Below are positions 45,400 through 56,259 of a stretch of DNA of 64,000 bases, piece after piece. Positions within the stretch are counted from its first letter, which is position 1. Each line of letters opens with the position of its first letter. The translations under genes and the position numbers were made by a program. The DNA is taken from contig NC_064614.1 of assembly GCF_023898315.1 (NCBI RefSeq), positions 497,256,109 through 497,320,108 of the forward strand, read 5' to 3'. Source of the DNA: Schistocerca nitens (Eukaryota > Arthropoda > Insecta > Orthoptera > Acrididae). The notes below the pieces were generated by a model. It was given only the letters and a program-made list of their open reading frames with translations. It was not told where the DNA came from and ran no database searches.

Positions 45400-46800
45400 C
45401 CTCACTGTCAGATGACAGAGATATACCATCACTCCTCCCCTTTAATCAGTACGCAGGGCCGGAAGTGTTCCTGTCATTATTGTGATCACTGTACCAATAG
45501 GAAGGAGGTGTGAATGGACAAGCCAGCAAAGGTTTGGTGTCCACCCCTGTGTTCTGTGTCCTCTATTTGTGGTGGGGACATGGAATCAGTGGTGCTGGAG
45601 GTGGGGACCACATCTAATGGAAGTAAACCGTGGGGGCGGGGGGTGGGGGCCGATCTGCCAGACATCTGAAGTTGCATCGACCTGGCTCCTGGGGCAGTGG
45701 TGATTGACTTGAGGTGGAAGTCACTGAGATTGAACACATTGGGTTAACATGGCTTATGAGCACGGCACCACTGCATCCACAGTGAAAATTAGTTATCTCT
45801 GGGCAGCTCTGGTTATGCCTGGTATCCACCCTGGGACTCTTCCGGTAATTTGATCCCAAATCTCTGTATTCAGCAAGTAATGGGGAGCAGTTGGAGTGAC
45901 ATGATCATGTTGTAGGCCTCAGGAGGTGCCACAGTGTCCCGTGTTGGTGGTCCTGTGGCAGTTTTGCCAAAAGGCACTCTGTACCAGTGTGGTCCTGCAG
46001 GAGATGGGGCAGGACTTCAGCCTTGGATGCTATTGACATAATCCACATTTGCACCCCAAAGGTGTGAATGAACTGTTCAGCTTCATGATTTGAGGCTGGG
46101 TGTACGACACCATTGTCAGGGGCGTTATGCAGTTCCGAGAGCAGAAATCTTGAAATGTACTGGATGAAACTAATAGGCTATTGTCCGAAATGATTGTATT
46201 TGGGCTCCCATCAATGGTGAATATTTCCTGCAAGGCGCTTATTTTCTCCCTTGCTGTGGTAGTTGACATTCAAACTGTAAAAGGAAACTAGAAGAGAAGT
46301 ATATGATGGTGGGCCACATCTCTCTGAGAAAGGGATCAACAAACTCTATATGAACGCATTCCCATGGGTAATGGTGTAGTTGGCCAGGTGTGAAACTATT
46401 GCGGTAGTACTTACTGGGTTGGTACCTGTCTCACAGGCGTGGGCTGTTCCCTTGATGTCTTGTGTGTTGCCAGAGTAGTAGGGGTGCCACCTTGGGAGTG
46501 CCTTCATGTGTATCATCCTCCAGTGGGCAGTGTGCAAGAGGTGTGTGATGCAGTGGCAATCGTCATCGTCTAATATCAGTGTCAGTATTATTGCTACTAT
46601 CGGAATCCTGTTTATTAGTGAAAAATATCTGCACTGTACTGGATGGGAGTGGGGTGGGATTTTACCAGCCAACCTTGGAAAATACATTTCGTAACTTGTT
46701 TGAGGGTGAGGTCTTCAGGTGTATCCTTCGCAATTATGGATGCAGTGACAGAAAAGTCTTGGAGGTGGTTTTGTTAGGTGTCGTCTGTTTGGAATCACAG
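45400..46800 (-). pseudogene. Ty3/gypsy pol fragment (integrase to pol end)
   Basis: Minus-strand order: IPPHSHPVQCRYFSL (about 46655), LLHTAHWRMIHMKAL (HHCC zinc-binding part, about 46520), PWECVHIEFVDPF (integrase core with the first Asp as Glu-Phe, about 46360), LQEIFTIDGSPNTIISDN (second catalytic Asp, about 46200), SSTFQDFCSRN, LNSSFTPLGCK (about 46060), then a proline-rich pol end (SAPTPRPHGLLPLDVVPTSS, about 45640). Frameshifts occur throughout. It is cut off at 46800 where the LTR of another gypsy element begins, and I do not see its missing half on the far side of that element. Confidence 0.75.
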
Positions 46801-47134
46801 TGTAGAAGACAAGGGGTTATTTTTAGGAAATATGGTGCGAAATTGTGATTTAGTGCGTTTCAGTGCACGATGCTCCAGCCTCACGGCAGACAAAGGCTGG
46901 CCGGCGCGTTATGCAGGTGACACACGTTTTGCAACGAGCGTCGGTATGTGTGTATGTGAGCGGCAGCCATCAACAGCCAGAACACAGCATTAGCAGAATT
47001 ATGCAGTCGCAGGCCGCTTGTGGCGTGGTTGTGTTAGCCAACTCATCGAGAACATTCTAATAAACACGGCACCGCGTAACTGGCGGATTCAGCAGTGGTC
47101 TGCACTTTTAAGGGCATCAGAGGTGGGCGTCGGC
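46801..47134 (+). repeat. 5' LTR (region shared with the 3' LTR)
   Basis: It starts TGTAGAAGACAAGGGG and shares about 330 bases with 54175-54499, ending at GGGCGTCGGC. It contains AATAAA at about 47059 and a TTTTAAGGG TATA-like site near 47106. It has a 10-base insertion (ATCAACAGCC) relative to the 3' copy. The true 3' boundary of the 5' LTR is not known. Confidence 0.85.
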
Positions 47135-47739
47135 ATGCAGTTCGACCGATTGGCGTTGCCCGCTGCTGCACCGGCGACTCCCGGCGTCGACACGAGCTGC
47201 AGCATCTGCAGGAGGCGTGCTAGGCCGGGCCTCATGCTGCTAACCTGCTACCACCTGCCCAGCCGCTGACCGAGCACGGCATCACGTTCCCCGGGATGCG
47301 TGCATCAGCACGTCTCCACCACGACACGAGCGGTGGGGCTGAACTACCGGAAAATGTATTGGAAGAACCAACAACAAAGACGAAGATTACTAAAAACAGC
47401 CACCTTCTACTACTCAGCCACGCCCTACAACCCCGACCACGTCACCCGCTCCAGTCATCCTATTACAAGTGATGTCAGTCAGGCAACCTGCACATCACAT
47501 ACTCCTGTTGCAATTGGTGACAGTAGTGCTCTTCTCCCTGGATTTGGAGGAAATTGTGGTTGGTAATCGACGAGGATATGTGGCACCTGAGAAGGGCAAC
47601 AATAGATCAGCAATTCCTGCAACATGACAAGTAAGTGCTAATTTTTCGTTTGGTGGTTTGTCTGAACCTGTAGCATAGTCCGTCTTCCCTTCCTGTTCTT
47701 CTTTCTGGGCTTACTGTAGTCTTGATTCGATAGCTGGTA
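47135..47739 (+). other. Leader between 5' LTR and gag
   Basis: No classical primer-binding site (TGGCGC-type) was found. It contains a strong splice-donor-like CAAGTAAGT at 47628-47636. Part of it may be U5 of the LTR. Confidence 0.5.
47631..47636 (+). promoter_or_regulatory. Candidate splice donor for a subgenomic env message
   Basis: AA|GTAAGT is a consensus 5' splice site upstream of gag. Gypsy-type retroviruses make env from a spliced RNA. It pairs with the acceptor at 52174. Confidence 0.45.
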
Positions 47740-48560
47740 GTGATGGAGCAGTCTGTGTCAGCCGAGGTGGCTATTCAGCAGCTACTTGGGCGATTGTCGG
47801 AATTAGAGATAGAGCTCACTCGGTCTAAAGAAGCGAGCAAGGAACGATTTCCTGTTAATGCAGTAATTCTTGACACTAACGCTGCGTCTTTGGTCACCCC
47901 TTTCTCGGGAAAACCTGTGGAGGATATGTGGTTTTTCTTTTTAGAACCTTAGCACGGCTGCTAAATTGGGCTGCAGAAACACTTTTGCATGTGGCTAAGT
48001 TGAAAGTAACTGGGGATGCCATGGCATACATTACATGCCATGAAGAATTAAGGGATGCTCGGACATTTGAAGTATTCGAAAAAGGGTTGGTGGAAAGGAA
48101 TCTGAGGAAAAATACGTATAGATATTATTGGGAACAATTGAATAGAATGTATCAAAGGAATGGGGAATCAATAGAAGCTTTTGTAGATCGAATTCGAAAA
48201 ATTAATGTTAATACCTATGATCTAACTGATTCCGATAGTTTTAACGAAGCCATTCTGCAGGAAGCTGAGCAGAGGGCTCTAGACGCATTTTTGCGGGGAA
48301 TACAACCCGAAACCTTCCGCAAGATTAGGATGGAACTCCCTCGACTCTCAATGAGGCAGTCAGAATCACTGTGGCGTTAGAGGAAGTTGAAGCAGTAACA
48401 AAGACGCGGGACAGGAAAGCAGTATTTAATGCAGAAATAAAATGTTTCAGATGTGGTCGGATGGGACACATTAGACGCGATTGCAAGGAAGTGCAGTGCA
48501 GGAAATGCAGACGTTGGGGTCATCGGGAGCATAATTGCAATGGGCTGGCAGAAACATGAT
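47740..48560 (+). pseudogene. gag: gag (capsid/nucleocapsid) of the gypsy element, frameshifted
   Basis: The start is at 47740 (MMEQSVSAEVAIQQL with a short coiled-coil-like ELEIEL stretch). A frameshift around 47930-47950 moves to the frame 47928-48380, which carries the capsid-like YYWEQLNRMYQ and IEAFVDRIRKIN region, and another near 48375 leads to the nucleocapsid. Two CX2CX4HX4C zinc knuckles are visible: CFRCGRMGHIRRDC at about 48443-48484 and CRKCRRWGHREHNC at about 48497-48538. Gag forms the particle and the zinc knuckles bind genomic RNA. The copy cannot make a single intact protein. Confidence 0.85.
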
Positions 48561-48654
48561 AGGAAACTGCAAGGTGGGCCTCACCCCCCTCAGTTAAGCG
48601 GGGCAAGGGGTAGTGTGTCCACTGTGCAACACCCCCAGTAAGGATTAATGCTAG

Positions 48655-48990
48655 TGCAGAATCAGTGGCAGACTTTTTTCTGACCGGCTTGGTGAGGGGC
48701 AGACCGTGCCAATTTTTATTGGATACCTGGTCTCAGGTATCCTTGGCGAGTAGAAATGTACTCGGTAAAGTCACTCGGATCAGCGGTGTTAAACTTCAGA
48801 GTGGAAATGAGGAACTTCCAGGTGAAGGTAGGAGTTCTTCCAGTTGTTGGCAGCAGCTATGATGACATACTCGGATTGGATTTCCTGGTTGCGCATCACG
48901 CAAAAGTTAACCTGGAACGGCGTACAGTAGATCTGGATGGAATACAATTTCGCCTAGGTTCTGCGGCCGAAAAACCATTACTGTTGTAAG
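48655..48990 (+). pseudogene. pol: retroviral aspartic protease, broken
   Basis: CQFLLDTWSQVSLASRN (about 48709) is the active-site region, with the catalytic DTG read as DTW, and ILGLDFLVAH (about 48868) is the C-terminal GLDFL motif. A frameshift between them lies near 48780. The protease would process Gag and Pol. Confidence 0.8.
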
Positions 48991-49109
48991 GAACCGCCCA
49001 GACGTCGGGTGGGCCACCTAAACTGCGTACAAGGTCCCTTAGGGTTAACTCGCGGGATACTATACCGAAGGGTACGGGGAAAATAATCTGGGCAGATGTT
49101 GGAGCTAGC

Positions 49110-50090
49110 GTGCCAGTAAATTCGTTGTGTGTCGTTGAACCTTTGTCTGAGAATGAGCTGCCGGATAAAATGAAGTGTTTTACGCGCCATAGCATGTCCT
49201 ACGTGCGGGAGCTAGAAGGAAAAAAGGTTGTGCCTGTCAGTATTGATAATTTTGGCCTTGAAGAGGTCCAGTTAGCACAGGGTACCATAATAGCGAATCT
49301 GGAGATAATAGGGGAAGATGAATTGGATAAGGATTTTGCAGCAGATTATACAATGCTGGGAGAGTCTGTCAGCTGGTCTGCACTGAGGGGTAAAGTAGCA
49401 CATTTAGAAGGGCAAGACAGAGAAGTCATGGAGAACCTTTTGACGGAATATAAGTAGTTATTTAATTCTCATGGTCCACTGCCCGCCACACCCTTAGTTC
49501 AGCATTACATCCCCACTGGGAATGAAGTACCGGTGTATAAAAGTCCATATCGTGTTCCAAAAAGATTACAGCCTGTCATGGAAGAATTTATTAATCAACA
49601 GCTTAGGGATGGAATAATAGAAATCAGTAGTAGTCCCTGGTCCGCTCCTGTCATAATAGTGGATAAAAAATCACCTGATGGGGGCAAGGCATATCGTTTT
49701 TGTTGTGATTATCATTCCCTGAATCAAAAAACTGTATTGGATGTATACCCAATACCTAATATCACTGAAACTGTGGATAATTTGGGTCAGTGTCGGTACT
49801 TCACGACCTTGGATCTTCGAAGCGGGTACCACCAGTTGGAGGTCGCCCCAGAAGACCCACCAAAGACAGTTTTCTCAACACCTACAGGTCATTTTCAGTA
49901 TCGGCGAATGCCTTTCGGACTCAAAAATGCTCCGGCAACCTTCCAACGGTTACTAGGTAGCGTGTTACGAGGGCTGAAACCTAATCTGCGTATGGTATAT
50001 TTGGACGATATAATTGTTTTCTCAAAGGACGTGCAGGAACATGAGCGCCGTTTGCGCGAAGTTTTCGAGCGTCTGAAAGCAGCGCGGTGA
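49110..50090 (+). pseudogene. pol: reverse transcriptase
   Basis: The connecting region 49110-49457 ends at a TAG at 49455-49457. The frame 49533-50090 is open and shows the RT blocks SPWSAPVIIVDKK, FCCDYHSLNQKT, LDLRSGYHQL, MPFGLKNAPATFQRLL and the catalytic YLDD (49998-50009). It ends at a premature TGA at 50088-50090. The catalytic core is complete in this frame, but polypeptide continuity with protease and RNase H is lost. The RT copies RNA into DNA in the particle. Confidence 0.9.
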
Positions 50091-50869
50091 ACTCTTCATA
50101 TGGAAAATGTCATTTTTTGTTGCAAGAAGTCTGTTATTTAGGTCATATTATAGGACAGGAGGGTGTCCGCACGGATCAAAAACTTGTAGAGGCGTTAATG
50201 AATTTTCCGACACCTACAAAAGTAAAATAGTTGCAGTCTTATTTAGGTCTCGCCAATGTTTACAGGAGGTATATTCCAAAATTTGCGGAAATTGCAAGGC
50301 CCCTCACGCAGTTGTTGAAGAAGGGAGGAAAATTTCACTGGTGAAGAGGCTTTTCAAAAGTTAAAAAATTTGTCAACATCTTGTCCGGTTTTGGCTTTTC
50401 CAGATTTTAGTAAACAGTTAATATTATCTTGTGGCTCTAGCAATTTTGCTTTGGGTATTGTATTATCTCAGGAAATAGATGGGCAGAACACCCGATAGCA
50501 TGTGCTTCCAGACAGCTAAACAATGCAGAAAAAAATTACTCAACAACCGAGAAGGAGTTATTAGCATTAATTTTCTGAATAACCTATTTCCGGTGTTATT
50601 TGTATGGACGACGTTTCAAGGTGATTACTGACCATGCAGCACTTAAGTGGTTGTTAGGGCTTAAAGAACCAACGAGTAGATTAACTAAGTGGGCTTTGCA
50701 TCTTCGTGAGTACGATTTTGAAGTGATTCATCGACCGGGTAAATCGCACGGAAACGCGGATGGTCTCAGTCGTAAAGTATGCGCCATGGAATGCACAGGA
50801 ATAAATGAGAACAAATGCGTGGAGGCACAAACCGCCGACACAGATTGTCAACGATTTATCTCGCAGTGA
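50091..50869 (+). pseudogene. pol: RT connection and RNase H, frameshifted
   Basis: Broken frames show LGLANVYRRYIPKFAEIARP-type sequence (about 50245), IACASRQLNNAEKNYSTTEK (about 50490), then the open frame 50600-50869 with FKVITDHAALKWLLGLKEP and YDFEVIHRPGKSHGNADGL. The RNase H would degrade the RNA template. At least three frameshifts or stops in the segment. Confidence 0.82.
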
Positions 50870-52101
50870 CAGTTCGTCGTGGAAGATGGGATATTGTACC
50901 GTAAAACTAGGAACAGTCCACGCATAGTCGTACCAGAAAAATTGCGAAGCGAAATTTTAAGGCAAACACATTATTCAATGTTTTCTGGTCATTCGAGTCT
51001 AAGAACAACGGACAAAAGAGAAGCACAGAGTTATTGGTGGTCAATGCGTAGGCAAGATGTCGATCAGTATGTAAAAAAATTGCATTCCGTGTGCTCAACG
51101 GGCGGAATTGAGTCATCAGAAAATTGTGTTGCAACGAATACCGGAAGCGGATAGACCTCTCCAATTACTTGGCGTAGACGTCTTGGGACCATTTGTGCAA
51201 ACACCAGCGGGTACTCGATATGTTTTAACAATAACAGATCAGTTTTCGCGCTATGTGTCTATGACAGCTATTCTGGACCAGCGAGTCGAGACAGTGGCTC
51301 ACGCCATGGTACATCAATGGATATTGAAATTCGGAACACCTGAAACTATAATTACAGATCAAGGAAAAAAACTTTATGTCTGATTTGATGAAACAGTTAT
51401 GCAAGTTGTTGCATGTAAAGAAATTGAGAACGAGCGTGTGATACCCGCAGACTAATGGTCGGACCGAGAGAGTTCATTGTACAATAGCTAGGATATTAAG
51501 TTATTATGTAAATTCGCAACACAACAATTGGGATACCCTATTGGCATTTGTAACTGCGGCGTATAACTCAAAAGTGCTTGAAAGTACAGGATTGTCTCCG
51601 TATGAAGTACTGTTCGGTCGGAAGATGCCATCTCCGTTTGAATTGCTCAAGACCCCACCAGGAACCGATATTTCGGCTGTTAAGAATTTATCCTCAAAAT
51701 TGAAAACAGTCTGGCAGCAGGTGAAAAAAATGAACACTAAAGCGTTAGAGATGGAGGACAAAGTTCACAATAGAAAGGCGGCTTTACCCAAATATCATGT
51801 AGGACAATGGGTGATGATGACTAATCCTTATGTGCCAAAAGGCAAAACGAAAAAATTTGTATGCCGTTATCAAGGTCCTTTCCAGGTGATCGAGATGACA
51901 TCGCTGGTGAATGTAAAATTACAGCTTCCAACTCGCCCTACTATTGTGCATGTGAGCCGAATTAGGCCTTTCAAGGGGAATTTTGAGGAACTTCCTTCAT
52001 TGTCTGCAGTAACTTCTAGTGGAGAGAAAGATGAATCTAAGAAAAAGAATAAGAAAGGAGTAGATAAACAAGAGAACCAAGTTAATTGTAGAAGCGATTA
52101 G
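50870..52101 (+). pseudogene. pol: integrase, frameshifted
   Basis: Frame 50879-51154 holds the N-terminal zinc-binding part (RQTHYSMFSGHSSLRTT). Frame 51108-51383 holds the core with LLGVDVLGPF (first Asp) and ETIITDQGKK (second Asp). The Glu region around 51430 is frameshifted. Frame 51541-52101 holds the C-terminal part (PYEVLFGRKMPSPFELL, YHVGQWVMMTNP, GPFQVIEMTS). The integrase would insert the DNA copy. A lysine-rich tail ends at 52101. Confidence 0.87.
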
Positions 52102-52158
52102 ACATGCTATTATGCTCTTAGGCCACGTGTAAAAATGAAGAGCTAATGTGAGTTGTTT

Positions 52159-52174
52159 TTCTTTGGTTTCTCAG
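52159..52174 (+). promoter_or_regulatory. Candidate splice acceptor before env
   Basis: A pyrimidine-rich TTTTTCTTTGGTTTCTCAG tract ends in CAG at 52172-52174, 73 bases after pol ends. The position fits the env message acceptor of errantiviruses. Confidence 0.5.
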
Positions 52175-53962
52175 GAGGCGTGACATTCTGGTAAGACCAG
52201 CAGTTCCAGCGTCATGGGTTGCGCTGCAGAGGGAAGAGGGAAGGTGTGCACTATCTCTCAGCATAGTTATTCTGTTTTGCTGTTGCAACTTAGCTGAAGC
52301 CTTGAAGGTACGTCCTATATCAAGTGGTGTTTTGTTCTCGCGACAAGTGGACGTAATTATGTCCGGACATCAATGGACCTTTAAGGGTGGACTGTAATAT
52401 TTGGGTGGTTGAAGACGAAATCTGTAAATTAGAGGATACATTTAATGAACTTCATTCCATGGTGGCTAATCAGTCAAGGTTTAATGACACACAGGGGGAA
52501 TATCAGCTACTACAATCAGCTTTTGCACACTAACAAGCTCAGTTGCGTCAAACTGCAGGGTTAATCCCGCACGTCCGTAGGAAAAGAGGATGGTTAGGCG
52601 CAGGTGGCCGTATCCTAAAAACTGTTTTTGGGACCGCTGATGTGGAAGATATTAAAAGTATTAATGAAACGCTACGGCAGGTACAGGATAATGTGAATAG
52701 CAACCAGGGAATGCTAGATCTTCACACAACCCAATTAGAGAGTTTGGAGAAAGATGTAGTTAATAATACACGCCAATTGTGAGCTTTGGGCGCGACCTTG
52801 ATGTTCCACAATAAGGCCATAGTCGACACAACCAATCACAACTTGGGTATAATTACGTACCGGTTGGATAACATCGATTCACAGCTGATAATCCCTAAGC
52901 TGCTCCGTTTTCTTGCTGATAGTATTACGGAAGCACGCATAGAAGCCACGGAACTACAGGAGGCTTTGTTGCACGCAGTGCGTGGGCACCTAATCCCGGT
53001 ACTGTTACCTTCGGGAAGGATTACGGAAAGTTCAATCGGAATTGCCCGCATCCCTGGAGCTACTGACGACATTAACAGACGAACACTTATATCTGTACTA
53101 CAAAATGGCCACTGTTACCAGTATGTGGACGGGTACCCTGCTGAGAATTCATATCATAATACCATTAACATGTAAGGATAGTAAATTTGAATGTTACACC
53201 TTGCATACGTATCCAGTGAAGTGGGAAATTTTGCAGAAATTCGTACAATCAACCATATGGGAAATACTGTTAGTGGCACGTAACAGACAAGCTCACTGCA
53301 CAAGACTTGCTGCATTGTCGAACAGGTCCATTTACCATCTGCCCCGCGAAATTGTTACACACTGTTCCCAAATCGTGGGAGTATTTTCTATTCCGCTCTC
53401 AAGAACCAGTCATGGAGTGCGCCAAGGAAATTATAGCAGGCATGGTACAGTTCTTTCAGCAATTGGGTCCACATTGGGTATTTTCAGTAATGGAAAACAC
53501 AGTCGTTATTTGCGTTTGTTACGAGCAGGGTAAGCAAGGGAGTACGCAAAGAATAGAATTGCAGGGGCAGAGACTGTTAATTAACGACACACAGTGTGAC
53601 ATTTCACTGCCAAATTTCCATTTCCCAGCCGTGATTACTGGAGCTACAATCATGAACATAACACGCACATTGATCTATGTACCCGACCAACCGGTGCAAT
53701 TCGTCATGAAAGAAAATCTCACTCTTTTGAATAGCAAATTAGACCCGACTTTGCTCGCCTCTTTGGACCGGATGCTAGCAGCTCATGATAGACGTATAAC
53801 AACGGAACATCTTTTTCAACGAGTGCATGAGTACCGTAATGAGTACCATAGTTATTGGATCATCAACTACCGCCACCTGTATTTTTATCTTTGTCATAGG
53901 ATTAGTGTACTATTGGCTCGAGAGGAAGGTAGCCCAAATCCCGCCCCTTCCAACCTTTAACC
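52175..53962 (+). pseudogene. env: env-like glycoprotein gene of the gypsy element, broken
   Basis: Pieces in at least four frames together make an env-like order. There is a hydrophobic, possibly signal-like stretch near 52260-52300. An RRKR furin-like cleavage site lies at 52576-52587, followed by a Gly-rich hydrophobic stretch (GWLGAGGRILKTVFG) as expected for a fusion-type subunit. Then comes a coiled-coil-like region (INETLRQVQDNVNSN). Further extracellular segments have scattered cysteines (53042-53800). A membrane-spanning stretch lies near 53850-53925 (IFIFVIGLVYYW). Insect errantivirus envelope proteins mediate membrane fusion. Stops at about 52530, 52782 and 53173 and several frameshifts make this copy non-functional. 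Confidence 0.75.
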
Positions 53963-54158
53963 TAATAGTCCAGACAAAATCACTAAACAGTTGTGAGGCA
54001 CCGCAGCAGAACACTGAGTAATGGTAATGAACAAAGATTAGACTGAGGATAGCAGTGAATGAACACTATGTAAATAGTGAATCAATCGAATTTGTGGTGT
54101 TTGTGAAGTGAACTGTAGTTGTTTTGACTTTTTGGTTGGATTCGGGACGAATTCTTTT

Positions 54159-54174
54159 CATATGAGGGAGCAAT
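54159..54174 (+). promoter_or_regulatory. Candidate polypurine tract before the 3' LTR
   Basis: ATGAGGGAGCAAT lies directly before the TGTAGA of the 3' LTR. It is short but correctly placed for plus-strand priming. Confidence 0.4.
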
Positions 54175-54499
54175 TGTAGAGGACAAGGGGTTATTTTTAG
54201 GAAATATGGTGCGAAATTGTGATTTAGTGCGTTTCAGTGCACGATGCTCCAGCCTCACGGCAGACAAAGGCTGGCCGGCGCGTTATGCAGGTGACACACG
54301 TTTTGCAACGAGCGTCGGTATGTGTGTATGTGAGCGGCAGCCAGAACACAGCATTAGCAGAATCATGCAGTTGCAGGCTGCGTGTGGCGTGGTTGCGTTA
54401 GCCAACTCATCGAGAACATTCTAATAAACACGGCACCGCGTAACTGGCGGATTCAGCAGTGGTCTGCGCTATTTAAGGGCATCAGAGGTGGGCGTCGGC
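54175..54499 (+). repeat. 3' LTR (region shared with the 5' LTR)
   Basis: Matches 46801-47134 with a 10-base deletion and few substitutions. AATAAA lies at about 54424 and TATTTAAGGG at about 54470-54479. After 54499 it diverges from the 5' copy, and a SINE is inserted in this tail. Confidence 0.88.
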
Positions 54500-54538
54500 G
54501 TCGGAACAACACTACGTTCACCTACACACTGACGCTGT

Positions 54539-54739
54539 TCAAATGGTGCAAATGGCTCTGAGCACTATGGGACTTAACTTCTAAGGTCATCAGTCCCCTA
54601 GAACTTAGAACTACTTAAACCTAACTAACCTAAGGACATCACACACATCCATGCCCGAGGCAGGATTCGAACCTGCGACCATAGCGGTCACGCGGTTCCA
54701 GACGGTAGCGCCTAGAACCGCTCGGCCACTCCGGCCGGC
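54539..54739 (-). mobile_element. tRNA-derived SINE, copy 6, with 11-bp target duplication
   Basis: Full-length copy with canonical head and tail, flanked by perfect ACTGACGCTGT (54528-54538 and 54740-54750). It sits just after the shared LTR region. Confidence 0.94.
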
Positions 54740-54750
54740 ACTGACGCTGT

Positions 54751-56257
54751 CTGCGCATTTATTTCGTGAAGGCCTCTACTAACCCCATCTAGTGGAAGAA
54801 TTCTGTACTACGTGTATGAATGACAGCACCCTCTCGGTAGTCCCCCCCCCCCCTCTTGACCCCTGCGCCCTCGCATGTCTCAAAACGCCATGCATAAAAA
54901 TGGGATTCTTCTGGTGATGATACTTCGGATTTTATTGGTGGTAGAAAGGTAGAGACAAGTGTTTCGGATAGCCCATGAGCTAGAGACCATTTGTATACCC
55001 AACAGAAGGATCGTCTTAGTGTCACTATCCTACAGTTTGAAGTCAAAGTAGAAATATTATACACTTCCTTCTGCTTAGGGGAATGGAGCAAATTGTTTGC
55101 TTCTTATTACATTTGATGTGGTCTACGGTGGGTCTTAGGGGGCTTATGGAGGCGCCATTATCTCATGGGCGAGTCCTTAGAGAACCCCCCAAAAAACTGT
55201 TTTTACCATTTTTTCGTACCAAAACTCTATCTGCAGATTCCAAGACGGCTATACACAGCAAATGACTGAAACTTTAACGATATATTCCTAAGATCCCCAT
55301 CCTGATCTCGAACAACCTTGAACGTTTCCGAGATACAGAGGTTCGAAGTTACCCTACTTGTTTACGTAATATACACGCGTAGAATACGGTTTGAGCCGAA
55401 ATCTGTTTAATAAATAACAATAGCAAATTGCTCAAATTTTAACGTTACGTTCTGTAGGTGTTTATCAAGAAGTGCTATCTTCTCAGTTTCAGAAATCTTT
55501 ATCGGTTACTGAGAAAACCCCAAAAACACTGTTTTTGAGTACTTGTTCCAAAACCAAGCTGCAGATTAGATGACGGATATGCACAGCAAATGGGTGTAAT
55601 TTTTATATATTCGTAAGGTCCCAATGCCTAAAACTTTGAAAATTTGGTTGATACTTTTATCTGTTTCTGAGATGCAGAGGTACCTCTTGAAGTGTAAAAT
55701 GCGCAAGTACCCCACGATGTAGTACTGAATCACATGTAAAATTTTTCTGTGTGCAAAATCCGGTCTGAGGTCTAAAATTTGTTTACATTATTTCAATGTT
55801 GTATCAGTAAAATATCAAAATTGTACTGACTCATAAAGTGATTTTCGTATGAACGATATGCCCCACTGTGGCAGGGAAAAGAAGGGAACCAGCGGAAAAA
55901 TGCTCCTATCACAGCACAAAAGAGGCGAACATGCTGTGTTTAAAGATTCTGCCTGATAAGTGGGGTACCAGCTGATTCATTCTACCTTCATGAACACCTA
56001 CAAAACTTTTGTCATGTGAAAATATTCACGCTTTTGTATGCTGAGAGAGAAGACAATGGCAGTGGGAAAAATAATAAATACAGGGAGATAGTAGAGAGAA
56101 GGAGGCGGAGACAGTGGCAGTGGAACTATTTGACAGCAACAGAATAATGGTAGGAAAAAAGTGAAGAAGACTGTGTCATTGGGACAGGAATGAAAGAAGG
56201 AGAAAGTGAAAGTGAGTGAGAGACAATGACAACGAGGAAGAGAGAGAGAGTGGCAGA
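54751..56257. other. No gene; diverged tandem repeat and low-complexity DNA
   Basis: A C-run lies at about 54843-54853. Two diverged repeat units lie at about 55175-55370 and 55510-55700. A GA-rich region runs from 56040 to 56257. No coding motif was found. Confidence 0.5.
55175..55700. repeat. Two diverged copies of a roughly 190-bp unit
   Basis: GAGAACCCCCCAAAAAACTG and GAGAAAACCCCAAAAACACTG start the two units. Both continue with CTGCAGATT, ACACAGCAAATG, TATATTC, AAG(G/A)TCCC and GAGATGCAGAGGT or GAGATACAGAGGT. The units are about 330 bases apart. Confidence 0.7.
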
Positions 56258-56259
56258 TA

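Larger units (their letters stand above)
46801..54499 (+). mobile_element. Env-bearing Ty3/gypsy element (errantivirus-like endogenous retrovirus), defective
   Basis: The element has LTRs at 46801-47134 and 54175-54499, gag, pol and an env-like gene, the layout of insect endogenous retroviruses of the gypsy (errantivirus) type. Several frameshifts and stops occur in every gene, so it is defective. The LTR pair differs by a 10-base indel and about ten substitutions by eye in about 330 bases, so it is not very old. No target duplication could be confirmed because the 3' LTR does not run to a matching end. Confidence 0.88.
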
